A DNA stretch of 33,306 bases, from assembly GCA_003151415.1 (NCBI GenBank), contig PLXK01000020.1, positions 1 to 33,306 on the forward strand. The letters are read 5' to 3'. Of the stretch, positions 23,035 to 31,233 are shown piece by piece; the first letter of the stretch is position 1; the number at the start of each line of letters is the position of its first letter. The position numbers and the translations under genes were made by a program. The DNA comes from Bacteroidota bacterium. GTDB lineage: Bacteria > Bacteroidota > Bacteroidia > Palsa-965. The notes beneath the pieces were generated by a model, which worked only from the letters and a program-made list of their open reading frames with translations, was not told where the DNA came from and searched no databases.

Positions 23035-25038
23035 TTAACGGATCAGGTTCAGATTTCCGGTATAAATATAGCGGTGTCCGTGCTGGTCTTTCAGGGCTAC
23101 ATGCCAAACATAGGTATCTACCTGGGAATTTGAGTTGCCGCTGCCTGTTCCGTCCCAACCTTTGCCGGGAGTGGTTGATTCAAACACCAGGTTGCCCCAG
23201 CGGTTGAAAATGGTCAAATCATAAGAAAACGGATCGATGTCCTGACCCACCGGCATCCAGATATCATTCAGGCCATCGCCATTGGGTGTAAATGAGTTGG
23301 GAGCATAAAATTCAAATTCACTTTGTACACAAACTTTTGAACGGGCTGTGTCTTTGCAGGCCGAACTGTTTGCAGCCACGAGTGTAACCAGAAAACATCC
23401 CGTGTCGGCATAGGTAAATCTGGGATTCTGCAATATCGAAACCGACTTTGCCGAATCGCCGAATTGCCAGGACCAGGAAACCGCACCGGTGCTTGAATTT
23501 GTGAAAGTAACTTCGGGAGCAGAGATGAAAACCGGATTGGGTGCGGCATTGAATGAAGCAACCGGTTTGGGCGGGTTTATGATAGTCAGTACTGTATCTG
23601 TAGAACAGCCATTGGCCGAGGTAACAGAAATCGTATAGCTGCCCGGAGGCAAATTGTTTATTGATGCCGTGCTCTGCGGAGGTGTCGTGCTCCATGAATA
23701 AATAAACGGAGCAATTCCGCCAGTGACGGTTACAGCTGCCGATCCCGAGGCCAGGGTGTCGCATTTGCCATTTGTCAGCAAAGATGTGTAGACAGGAACG
23801 GGAAGAAAAGTAAGCGTTGTATCTATGATATAGTTACATGCTCCATGAGTGATCGTTACCTGGTATTTCCCGCTTTGATTGATCTGGCAGGTCGCATTTG
23901 TCGATGAACCCACAATGCCCGGTCCGGGAGGGACTTTTGTCCATTGGTAACCCGGTGCCCCCGGCGGAGCGGATATGGTTGTGGCGCTTCCGGTACAAGC
24001 CGTGGTTCCCGCTAAATTGAGATGAAGCGGAGAACAGGAACAATCCACATATGCATAGGCAAAATGGCCCCCATAAATACATCCGGCGGCAGTAAAACGA
24101 ACAGTCACCTTCTTTCCCATATAAGGTGTCAGGTTTATGGAGTTGGATGTCCAGGGCAGATAATAGACCGTATCAAAGCCTCCCTGAAGCACCGGTGAGG
24201 TGATAAATCCTTTGGGTGCTGCACCGGTTGAATCTTCCTGAACATAATACTGATCGCAAACTTTGGTTTGTGCACCGCTTGAATCCAGAACTTCGATGCG
24301 GAAATAAGGTTGTTCTCCATTCAAATGCGAAACCTGATCCATCACTACCGAATAGTTGTAGGTAAACAGGTTGTTGTTTGGTGTGATGAGAAAAGTTTGT
24401 TCCAGCAATTCTCCTCCGCTTCCTCCTAAACCGGATATACTGGTATCTCCTGCACCACATGTGCCGGGGCCTGAGAAATAAGAAAGCACATTCATGTTTT
24501 CGCTGCCCAGACGGACAGCAAAGTTGCCTCCTCCCGGATCTAGCATTGGCAAACCGGAATAAGGATCGTTTCCGGCAGCAGCGTCAACCAGGGTGTGATA
24601 CGAACAACTGGTTTCAGGGGCATCCAGCCCAAGGGTGTTGACGCCATTGGTCACAATGGTCATCGGTAAAGAGGTATTGTCGTTGTAACCCACGGCCCCG
24701 ACCCAGCCTGTGAAATTGCCGTTTTCGAAATCTACGTTGCTGCAGGCAGATGCCAGAACAGAAATGTTGCCTGACTGAAGAGCTGCCGCACGGGGTTTGG
24801 GAACAAGGTGATATTTATTCAGAACAAAAGCCTTTTCCTTTCGGTAAAGAACGACTTTCAGCTCGCGGCTGCTCAAATGATGCTCGGCCACTTCCAAACT
24901 TGCCTGACTGAAAGCGATCTGCATGTCAAAGCCCTGCAATGTATCCCCTTTAAAAAATGAATACGGTGCCATACCCTGAGAACGGCAAAGACCGGAAATG
25001 GCAAGAAAAAACAATAAAAAGGGTAATTTCTTTATCAT
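23035..25038 (-). CDS. Large secreted PKD-domain protein with T9SS type B (gliding motility-associated) C-terminal domain
   Basis: A 667-residue protein. Signal peptide ~1-20. A beta-sandwich-like region around 100-335 starts NVDFENGNFTGWVGA and is rich in Gly/Cys; two Ig-like or SprB-like repeats follow (~340-490; GGIAPFIYSWSTTPPQSTAS then INNLPPGSYTISVTSANGC, the classical SprB-repeat pattern). A PKD domain (~495-575) has SWSWQFGDSAKS...FTYADTGCF. The C terminus has FYAPNSFTPNGDGLNDIWMP and ends in LTIFNRWGNLVFES...YVWHVALKDQHG, the CHU_C type B sorting domain that carries proteins through the T9SS, often for attachment with a PorP/SprF partner (none adjacent). Probably a surface adhesin; ligand unknown. 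Confidence 0.92.
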   Translation of the reverse strand: MIKKLPFLLFFLAISGLCRSQGMAPYSFFKGDTLQGFDMQIAFSQASLEVAEHHLSSRELKVVLYRKEKAFVLNKYHLVPKPRAAALQSGNISVLASACSNVDFENGNFTGWVGAVGYNDNTSLPMTIVTNGVNTLGLDAPETSCSYHTLVDAAAGNDPYSGLPMLDPGGGNFAVRLGSENMNVLSYFSGPGTCGAGDTSISGLGGSGGELLEQTFLITPNNNLFTYNYSVVMDQVSHLNGEQPYFRIEVLDSSGAQTKVCDQYYVQEDSTGAAPKGFITSPVLQGGFDTVYYLPWTSNSINLTPYMGKKVTVRFTAAGCIYGGHFAYAYVDCSCSPLHLNLAGTTACTGSATTISAPPGAPGYQWTKVPPGPGIVGSSTNATCQINQSGKYQVTITHGACNYIIDTTLTFLPVPVYTSLLTNGKCDTLASGSAAVTVTGGIAPFIYSWSTTPPQSTASINNLPPGSYTISVTSANGCSTDTVLTIINPPKPVASFNAAPNPVFISAPEVTFTNSSTGAVSWSWQFGDSAKSVSILQNPRFTYADTGCFLVTLVAANSSACKDTARSKVCVQSEFEFYAPNSFTPNGDGLNDIWMPVGQDIDPFSYDLTIFNRWGNLVFESTTPGKGWDGTGSGNSNSQVDTYVWHVALKDQHGHRYIYTGNLNLIR

Positions 25039-25069
25039 GTTTGAATAATCCGCTCAAAATTCATGAGCA

Positions 25070-25077
25070 CAAAACTA
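25070..25077 (-). promoter_or_regulatory. -7 promoter element for the PKD/type B protein gene
   Basis: Minus strand TAGTTTTG, an exact TAnnTTTG match, 31 bp before the ATG at 25038. A second TAATTTTG at 25124-25131 (minus) is a further candidate. Neither has a well-placed TTTG. Confidence 0.4.
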
Positions 25078-25275
25078 GCCAAGTTTATGGCAAAAGTGAC
25101 TCGGTATTTAAGCTGATTTTATGCAAAATTAGTCCATTCTAAGAATCAGGGCCGATATTTTTATAAAAACATTTCAGTCGGGCCCGTTTTTGTCCTCTGA
25201 AAGCCTTGCTAACTATGAATTGTTTGTGGAAAAGGGAAAGTGTAGAAAAACAAAAGCCAGATGCATTCATGGTTT
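25078..25275. other. Non-coding stretch beside the repeat array
   Basis: AT-rich sequence with no gene. GGGCC at 25150 and GGGCCC at about 25182, separated by an AT-rich spacer, can pair weakly and are followed by a short T-run on the plus strand; too weak to call a terminator. The 21-bp periodic signal is not visible here. Confidence 0.35.
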
Positions 25276-25825
25276 TTGATCTGTTATCTTATACTGTTCA
25301 TCTGGATTCAGACCGTTTTCATCCAGATTAACTTTGTCAATCTGGTCACGGATCTATACTTTAATGACTCCGGTTGAAAACATCTGAGTCGGAACGTGAT
25401 CACAAGCAATGACTTTTGAATCTTTCGGCCTGTTGGTCTTATCCAATGCAAGCCGGATGTATTCTATAGGCATCCCCGTAATGATCATCCGGATACAGAT
25501 TGAGACAATCCGAGTCATTTTTTTCTTATTTGAGTACAGGTCATTTCTCTTTGAATCACAATCGAATCAATCTGTTTCCAGATCATATCCATCGGAATCC
25601 CGATAATTGGTGTCGCTGCTTCGGTCGTATCTTCCTGAGTCATCTTTTTTTAATCGGCATAGCTATGGAATAGATCTGGACAGGTATCGTTTCATCCCGG
25701 GCTCCGGCTTTGCACATTGGGATCCATATCGAAAAGGGCCGGGTCCGTTCTATACGGTATTGAAAATCAGTAATTGATAGGGGATGAAGATCAACAGAAT
25801 GGTTTGGGCGGGTATCCAGAAAGGA
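25276..25825. repeat. Array of degenerate ~21-bp phased repeats
   Basis: On the plus strand a loose motif, about ATCYGRRTNC, recurs at nearly constant spacing. Unit starts I place at 25279, 25300, 25321, 25340, 25364, 25382, 25399, 25420, 25441, 25466, 25487, 25508, 25528, 25549, 25570, 25591, 25612, 25632, 25653, 25674, 25694, 25716, 25737, 25759, 25778 and 25799. From 25487 on the steps are 19-22 bp with mean 20.8. Examples of unit starts are ATCTGGAT, ATCCAGAT, ATCCGGAT, ATCCGAGT, ATCGGAAT, ATCTGGAC. Units are far too diverged for a recent tandem duplication. A weaker signal may continue to about 25925. Units were placed by eye. Confidence 0.65.
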
Positions 25826-25945
25826 GAACTCTTCACAAAGAATAGGGAAGGCTTCAATCAGACCGGTTCGGCCGGATAATTCGTTTGAGCAGAAAAAGAT
25901 AAAATCCGATAGCGCGATCAGTAAAATCCTTGAGTGGACGAGATT

Positions 25946-26461
25946 TTATTTGTCAGCAGGATAACCACCCCAATTGTGATCGGCCGTGGCGATCTGATAA
26001 GCCATAATGCACAGCATAGCCACGGCGCTATTTACCTTTGGAGGTGAAGCATCCGATTTTGGCGGCGCATCGCTTCCTCTAAATAGAGAAGAATAATGAG
26101 CCTGGTCCAGGCTGGAATCGTCCTCCATGGAAGAATTTTCAGGAGCCTTTATGCTGAATTGTTCAAATGGAGAATTGCCGGAACTGATAAAATGAACATA
26201 CTTGTGTGACATCAGCAAATTGTGGGCGACAGGCTCAGCCAAAATTAAAAACGGACTCAGGTTGTTGGAAATGCGCGAATGATAATCGGTATAGGCAATG
26301 ACATCAAAACTTGTTGCGCAGGCAATCGAGCCGTCAAAAAGAGTGGAGGTTGTTGAAATCAGTTTTATCCCAGAATGGATTTGCTTCACCGGCTCCTTGC
26401 CCGACTGAGCAAAAGAAAGCCCCGACCAGAAAAAGAAGAAACAAACAAGCAGGTTTTTCAT
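25946..26461 (-). CDS. Small secreted protein of unknown function
   Basis: A 171-residue protein with a clear signal peptide (MKNLLVCFFFFWSGLSFAQ). The mature part is mixed; a Ser/Asp/Pro-rich segment (ENSSMEDDSSLD, SDAPPKSDASPPK) precedes a hydrophobic, possibly helical C-terminal stretch (VNSAVAMLCIMAYQIATAD). No domain recognised and no T9SS tail seen. It lies directly beside the 21-bp array, whose weak right end reaches almost to its stop codon, and 105 bp downstream of the amidase on the same strand. Confidence 0.7.
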   Translation of the reverse strand: MKNLLVCFFFFWSGLSFAQSGKEPVKQIHSGIKLISTTSTLFDGSIACATSFDVIAYTDYHSRISNNLSPFLILAEPVAHNLLMSHKYVHFISSGNSPFEQFSIKAPENSSMEDDSSLDQAHYSSLFRGSDAPPKSDASPPKVNSAVAMLCIMAYQIATADHNWGGYPADK

Positions 26462-26566
26462 GGTTAAAGAATGAATAGTCCATTGAACAACAGAAATATG
26501 AGTGTTTTCGTTGTCTGTGACAGAACGGCTATCAGATCTTCAGAAAACGATAAACAAGCCCGTATA

Positions 26567-29500
26567 TTATCTTACGCTTAATTTGACGGTTTGAATATGG
26601 TCTCCGGTCATCATCTCCAGAAAATACATTCCCTTTGATAACGAAAGCGCTTCTGAATTGATCGTCAGCTGATGCGTACCGGCGTTGTGATCGGAAGAAT
26701 TCAGGAGTTCAATTTGCCGGCCAAGCACATCCACCAAAACAATTTTCAGAGGAGCTTCGTTAACAAGCGTATACCTGATGGTCGCGTTGCCGCTGAATGG
26801 ATTGGGGAAGACGGAGATTCCATTTTCGGAAGCAGCAGGGTTTTTTATGCCCGTGGCTCCGGTCAAATATACAATACCATCGGAGGTTACGGTTCCGGAA
26901 ACAAGCCCGGCCTGATTGGTTGCTTTTACACTTGTGTAATAAATCTGATGCTGAATCAATGTGAGCGGGCTAGCCGTATCGTTCAGGTTTTGCAAATTGC
27001 CTGTCCAGCTGACAACATCCGTTGCACCGGGTGTTGTGCCAATGGCATAAGAATAAAGTGTAACGCCCGAATTCGGATCGGAGGATGCAGTCCAGTTGTT
27101 AATGAGTTGTGTCCCGACAAAAGTGGTGTCCTTGTCTGCTGCACTGCCGTCATTGACTACGGATGGATTGGTGGGCGGTGTCCAGTCCACATTGACATCC
27201 TGCGAAGCCACGGCCGAGAAATTGTTTGCCGAATCGCGAACGATTGATTTTATTTTTCCGGCAGGAGTGGTGGGGTTCTGGTTTTGGTAACGGATCATGC
27301 AGCTGGGGCAGGTCCCCACGCTGATGGTCTCAGGAACATTGGCCGTACGCGAACGGTACACCTTGAAGTTGTTTATCTGCCAGTCGCAATTGCCTGAACG
27401 GAAAGAAATGGCATTGCCCGTGGAAATGGGAGCTGCATCGGTATAGTTTCCGACAAATACATTGTTCTGGAAAACTTCCATCACTCCGGTAATGCGGTCA
27501 TAAATGATTTTCCAGTCATACCACTGTCCTGCCACGGTCGTCATGGGAACAGATTTAACCAGGCTGAAGCTGTTTTTGACAACTTTGTAAAACTCGCAGA
27601 CATTCTGATCAACACGGAACCAGACAAAATAGTTGTTGCCCCGGTTGGTTTCGGCGGCGCTGTCGCAGAAAATATGCAAACCGGCCCTGCGGTTGGTGCC
27701 CGTGCCACTGATCATGCCCGACCAGTTATACAGGTATTGGTTGGAAAGGGTTTGATTCAGCGGAGCATAAATATTGGTATTGGCATTGGTCTGATCGCTT
27801 TGTTCAAGAACAGCAGAGTTAATGGCCCAGGTTCCAACGGCTTGTGTCCATTCCGGACTGATGGCCACATCAAAATTGTCGCTGAAGAACCCTTGTGAAT
27901 TGTTGGCCCTCCAATCGGCCACGTTCAGATCGATGACCTGATAAAAGCTCTTGAACAAGCCACTGCCTCCGGTATTGTCGGCTTCGGTGAAACCGGCATT
28001 GAAGTTGCTTGTTTGCCAGGGGCCGGGGATGGATACTTGTGTGGTCGGAGCCACGTTGTCAGGACCGGGAGCGGTACCATTGATGGACCAGGTGGCATCC
28101 CATCCGGCACTTGTCGTTGCACAGTCGGAACGAAATTCTGCAGTGATGGAAGGACCGGAAGAGGTTATGGTGCCCGGACTGGTGGTGCCCGTATATTTTC
28201 CGATCAGCGGCGCATTGATGGAGTTGCCATCGTACAGGAAGAGATAATCCCAGGTGTTTTCGGTACTGAAACTGTTGAAATGAAGCGTTACGGTAGAAGC
28301 ACCTGCCGGGCTGAGGGTCCAAATGCTCCGTTCATCACTTGAGTAATTTGCGGCTGCACCTCCCGAATCGTAAAAATGTCCCGAAACGGCGGTATATACT
28401 GTCGCTGCCGGAGCGGGGCTGTTGACGATTTTGTAATAGGTTTCCCAATCCCAGTTTGGACCCGGGTCGGTGTGCGTCTGATTTGGATAATGTTGGTGCC
28501 CCTTGATGACCGTACAGGGTCCGGGGATTGAACTTGCATTGTAATAGGTAGTGCCGGCCCAGGGCCAATAGGCAAGCTGTTTGGAATCGATGGTATATCC
28601 GCTGTTGAAACAGATGTCATGGACAAGTGCGCCGGAGTTGGTATACATGGCGGTGGTATACCAGCCGGTTTGGGCGGCATATCCTTCGTGTTCAATACCG
28701 ATGGTGTATCCGTTTTCAGAACCCACGTGCCAGGCCTTATTCGATTCCAGGACCATTTGTGTGATTTGTCCGTCGGAAGAGCGGACTACATAGTGAGCAC
28801 TGACTTGTGATGAGGTATTCTCGAACCAGCCAATGGTTCCTGAATAGGAGCCTTCGGTATCGTGAATCACAACGGCAGAAATAGTCATGGTCCTGCCTGC
28901 ATTGAAATTGGGTGATGCGGCCCACAAAGCAGGGGCGTAATCTGGCGAAAGCACATTATTAATGGAGGTAGGGGATTTGAATTTTTTCCCGCTTTTTGTC
29001 ACCACCTGATCTTTCGAAAGTGTCAGGCCCGGAGCGCTGAGTACTTCATAATTCGATCCGAAAAATGCCGGCATATCGATGTTCCAGTCATGGAAATTGT
29101 AAAGAACCTGGTATTGTTTGTTGGTGAGGAATGAGGTCAGCGAATACATAAAAGATTCACGGGCAAAATTAATGACCGTATTGGAAGCGTCTTCGGGCAG
29201 TTCGCTGATGAACAGCGCCGAGTAAATCTGCGCATCGTTATCCGCCATACCATTGATTTGAATCGCAGGCAAGGTTTTGGTCAGGTAAGCTGCGTATGCT
29301 TCAATGTTTTTTTCAGGTGATGAAATGATCTCACTCATGGAAATGCCGGAAGAATTCGAGGCCGCTATGAGGTTGTTGTGAAAGTAATTTTTTCCGTCCA
29401 GAACCAGGCCCATGACCCCAATGGATCTGGGTATTCCAGTACAGCTTTCGGGGCCGGTTGCCGGCAGGTGGCTGAAGCGGGTATTGGTAAAAGACACAGC

Positions 29501-29653
29501 CTCCAGAATGCCCCTTTTAAGCAGCGGATATTTGGCATAGGCCTTATTGAAGGCATTTTGGTAGGGATTTTCAGTGATCAGATCGTTGGGATTGAAAGCA
29601 GCAGAAACGACCACACTGAACCCGAGGGCCAGGAGCGTAAAGATTTTTTTCAT
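26567..29653 (-). CDS. Large secreted N-acetylmuramoyl-L-alanine amidase (Amidase_2) with CUB-like and T9SS type A domains
   Basis: A 1028-residue protein. Signal peptide ~1-19. Residues ~25-190 form a helical lysozyme-like or accessory region (YAKYPLLKRGILEAVSFTNTRF). The amidase domain (~255-410) has zinc ligands in VIHDTEG (H264) and QTHTDPGPNWDW (H394; Asp two residues on), with SAHYVVRSSDGQITQMV and AWHVGS between. A CUB-like domain (~415-530; GHFYDSGGAAANYSSDERSI), a jelly-roll/LamG-like module (~585-770) and further Ig-like modules follow. The last ~75 residues are a type A T9SS tail (ISVFPNPFSGNATIRYTL; VLVDVLGRQIELL; LSKGMYFLEM). It should be surface-exposed or released and cleave peptidoglycan of other cells or during its own wall turnover. 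Confidence 0.93.
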   Translation of the reverse strand: MKKIFTLLALGFSVVVSAAFNPNDLITENPYQNAFNKAYAKYPLLKRGILEAVSFTNTRFSHLPATGPESCTGIPRSIGVMGLVLDGKNYFHNNLIAASNSSGISMSEIISSPEKNIEAYAAYLTKTLPAIQINGMADNDAQIYSALFISELPEDASNTVINFARESFMYSLTSFLTNKQYQVLYNFHDWNIDMPAFFGSNYEVLSAPGLTLSKDQVVTKSGKKFKSPTSINNVLSPDYAPALWAASPNFNAGRTMTISAVVIHDTEGSYSGTIGWFENTSSQVSAHYVVRSSDGQITQMVLESNKAWHVGSENGYTIGIEHEGYAAQTGWYTTAMYTNSGALVHDICFNSGYTIDSKQLAYWPWAGTTYYNASSIPGPCTVIKGHQHYPNQTHTDPGPNWDWETYYKIVNSPAPAATVYTAVSGHFYDSGGAAANYSSDERSIWTLSPAGASTVTLHFNSFSTENTWDYLFLYDGNSINAPLIGKYTGTTSPGTITSSGPSITAEFRSDCATTSAGWDATWSINGTAPGPDNVAPTTQVSIPGPWQTSNFNAGFTEADNTGGSGLFKSFYQVIDLNVADWRANNSQGFFSDNFDVAISPEWTQAVGTWAINSAVLEQSDQTNANTNIYAPLNQTLSNQYLYNWSGMISGTGTNRRAGLHIFCDSAAETNRGNNYFVWFRVDQNVCEFYKVVKNSFSLVKSVPMTTVAGQWYDWKIIYDRITGVMEVFQNNVFVGNYTDAAPISTGNAISFRSGNCDWQINNFKVYRSRTANVPETISVGTCPSCMIRYQNQNPTTPAGKIKSIVRDSANNFSAVASQDVNVDWTPPTNPSVVNDGSAADKDTTFVGTQLINNWTASSDPNSGVTLYSYAIGTTPGATDVVSWTGNLQNLNDTASPLTLIQHQIYYTSVKATNQAGLVSGTVTSDGIVYLTGATGIKNPAASENGISVFPNPFSGNATIRYTLVNEAPLKIVLVDVLGRQIELLNSSDHNAGTHQLTINSEALSLSKGMYFLEMMTGDHIQTVKLSVR

Positions 29654-29674
29654 TCTGTAGGGTGATTATGTAAA

Positions 29675-29706
29675 CAAATATGGTGAAATTCATTGAGACG
29701 AACAAA
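29675..29706 (-). promoter_or_regulatory. Candidate promoter for the amidase gene
   Basis: Minus strand TTTG (29703-29706), 20-bp gap, then CATATTTG (29675-29682), one mismatch from TAnnTTTG. It lies 21 bp before the ATG at 29653. Confidence 0.5.
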
Positions 29707-29767
29707 AGAATCTAAGCATTCTTTGTCCGGCTGTAAGCAGTATTGGGGGAGGTGGCTGAGCAGGAGA

Positions 29768-30349
29768 TTAAAGACCTATACCAAAACCTACGGTATAATA
29801 TACGGGAGAGCCCCCATTCAGAAAATTGTAGGGAGAGTAGTTGATGTCATAAAGAAGCATGGCGAAAAAAGAAGAACGGTTGCCGACTCTGGCACGATAC
29901 CCCCCACCGACGAGAACCGGGTAAAGGTTGAAGCGTGGTCCGTCGTCCCATTGACCATTGAGTACCCTGACTTCGGCATGGGCAAAAAGGTTTTCAAGAA
30001 CAAAATACCGGGCAAAAATTCCTCCTCCATATACGCTGTTATTCAGTTCCCCATATTGCGGGATAATGAAATCGTAATGCATATAGGTGAGCATCAGCCC
30101 TACCGAAAACTTCTCGCTGAGCCGATAACCAACCGTGGGGCTGAGTTCCAGAAAATACCCCCCGCCGGAAGCGGCAAAAGCAAAGTTGCCGCCGTAATAA
30201 ATTTTGTCCAGGATGTCCATTTTGTTAACCGGAGGGTGGACATGTGGTTTTACCGGAATGGGAGGAGCATCCGGCTGATCCTGCGCAAGAGTGAAAACAG
30301 GAGAAGACAGAAGGCATATAAAAAACAAGGCGGGAATGATCTTTTTCAT
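29768..30349 (-). CDS. Outer-membrane beta-barrel protein
   Basis: The frame is open from 30451, but MKKIIPALFFICLLSSPVFT at 30349 is a signal peptide, giving 193 residues. After a Pro-rich stretch (PDAPPIPVKPHVHPPV) come alternating hydrophobic/polar strands with aromatic girdle residues (YYGGNFAFAASGGGYFLELSPTVGYRLSEKFSVGLMLTYMHYDF) and a C-terminal aromatic/hydrophobic end (YYTVGFGIGL), as expected for an 8- to 10-stranded barrel. Function unknown. A TACCTTTA element 10 bp upstream (minus strand 30359-30366) is one mismatch from the consensus. It is divergent from the SDR gene. Confidence 0.8.
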   Translation of the reverse strand: MKKIIPALFFICLLSSPVFTLAQDQPDAPPIPVKPHVHPPVNKMDILDKIYYGGNFAFAASGGGYFLELSPTVGYRLSEKFSVGLMLTYMHYDFIIPQYGELNNSVYGGGIFARYFVLENLFAHAEVRVLNGQWDDGPRFNLYPVLVGGGYRARVGNRSSFFAMLLYDINYSPYNFLNGGSPVYYTVGFGIGL

Positions 30350-30392
30350 AAGCATACGTAAAGGTATAAAATATCCAGAAATGCAGAAAACG

Positions 30393-30400
30393 TATCTTTG
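30393..30400 (+). promoter_or_regulatory. -7 promoter element for the SDR gene
   Basis: TATCTTTG, an exact TAnnTTTG match, 57 bp before ATG 30458; no upstream TTTG at standard spacing. Confidence 0.4.
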
Positions 30401-30457
30401 ACGCTTTGGTCTATTCCTTTTTGAAATTTTCAATTCATCAATCAGATTCAATCAGCC

Positions 30458-31177
30458 ATGAACATACTCATAACCGGCAGTGGTAGGGGAATAGGTTATC
30501 AAACGGCACTTGAACTCGCCGCCGGACAAAACGCGGGGGTTTTTGCTGTTTCGCGCAATCTGAAAAATCTGGAGAAACTGCAAACGGAAGCCCTACGGAT
30601 GAACCCTTCAGCAAAAATCATTCCATTTGAATTTGATCTGGAGTGCGGCAATATAAACGAACTTGTCCTGGAAGTTCAGCAAAGATGCGGGAAACTCGAT
30701 GCCCTGATCAATAACGCGGCAAGCATTGTGGTCAAACCTTTCGAAGAGCTGAGCGAAAAGGACTTCAGCCGCTTATTCCACCTGAACGTTGTGAGGGTTG
30801 CGGAGCTGACGCGGCAATTGATTCCACTTTTGGAAAGAAAAGAAAAAACAGATCTTAAATCCCACATTGTCAATATCTCCAGCATGGGAGGATTTCAGGG
30901 AAGTGCGAAATTTGCGGGGCTCTCGGCATACAGTTCAAGCAAAGCCGCCCTTTGCGGATTGACCGAATGTTTGGCCGAAGAACTGAAAGAAAAGCATATA
31001 GCGGTAAATTGCTTGTGTCTGGGTGCGGTGCAGACCGAAATGCTTGAACAGGCTTTTCCGGGATATCAGGCACCGCTCGGTCCCCAGCAAATGGGTAAAT
31101 ATATAGCAGGTTTTGCTCTGGGCGGACAGCACTATTTCAATGGAAAAATTCTTCCGGTTTCCTTGTCCACGCCCTGA
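30458..31177 (+). CDS. Short-chain dehydrogenase/reductase (SDR)
   Basis: A 239-residue cytoplasmic classical SDR. The Rossmann cofactor motif TGSGRGIG is at the N terminus, followed by SRN after the second strand (which suggests NADP(H) preference), NNAAS after the fourth strand, the catalytic Ser in VNISSMGG and Tyr/Lys in AYSSSKAAL, and the post-active-site NCLCLGAVQTEM (here with Cys where Pro-Gly is usual). Substrate cannot be inferred. It is followed 56 bp later by peptidase T, which is on the same strand and may be co-transcribed. Confidence 0.92.
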   Translation: MNILITGSGRGIGYQTALELAAGQNAGVFAVSRNLKNLEKLQTEALRMNPSAKIIPFEFDLECGNINELVLEVQQRCGKLDALINNAASIVVKPFEELSEKDFSRLFHLNVVRVAELTRQLIPLLERKEKTDLKSHIVNISSMGGFQGSAKFAGLSAYSSSKAALCGLTECLAEELKEKHIAVNCLCLGAVQTEMLEQAFPGYQAPLGPQQMGKYIAGFALGGQHYFNGKILPVSLSTP

Positions 31178-31233
31178 ATGAATCAAATGACGCAGAAATT
31201 TAAAACGAAACATCAATATAATTCCAAAGAACA

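Noticed and set aside
25280-25948. A chain of open frames on the minus strand of the repeat array: about 101 codons directly after the stop at 25946, then a ~42-codon and a ~54-codon frame, joined by two ATGA overlaps at A-runs (AAAAAAAGATGACTCAGG and AAAAAAATGACTCGG), with repeating I-x-G-[MI]-P-[IM] peptides 21 residues apart.
   Set aside because: The 21-bp period is divisible by three, so any frame without a stop in the unit stays open and gives repeating peptides. There is no signal peptide or known motif, one in-frame TAG interrupts the last part, and a plus-strand frame in the same place is equally open. Some third-position-like differences between units keep a coding origin from being fully excluded.
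29693-30361. 222-codon plus-strand open frame opposite the barrel protein.
   Set aside because: Composition is typical of an antisense shadow (Lys/Arg-rich, no hydrophobic pattern), and the minus strand encodes a good signal peptide and strands.
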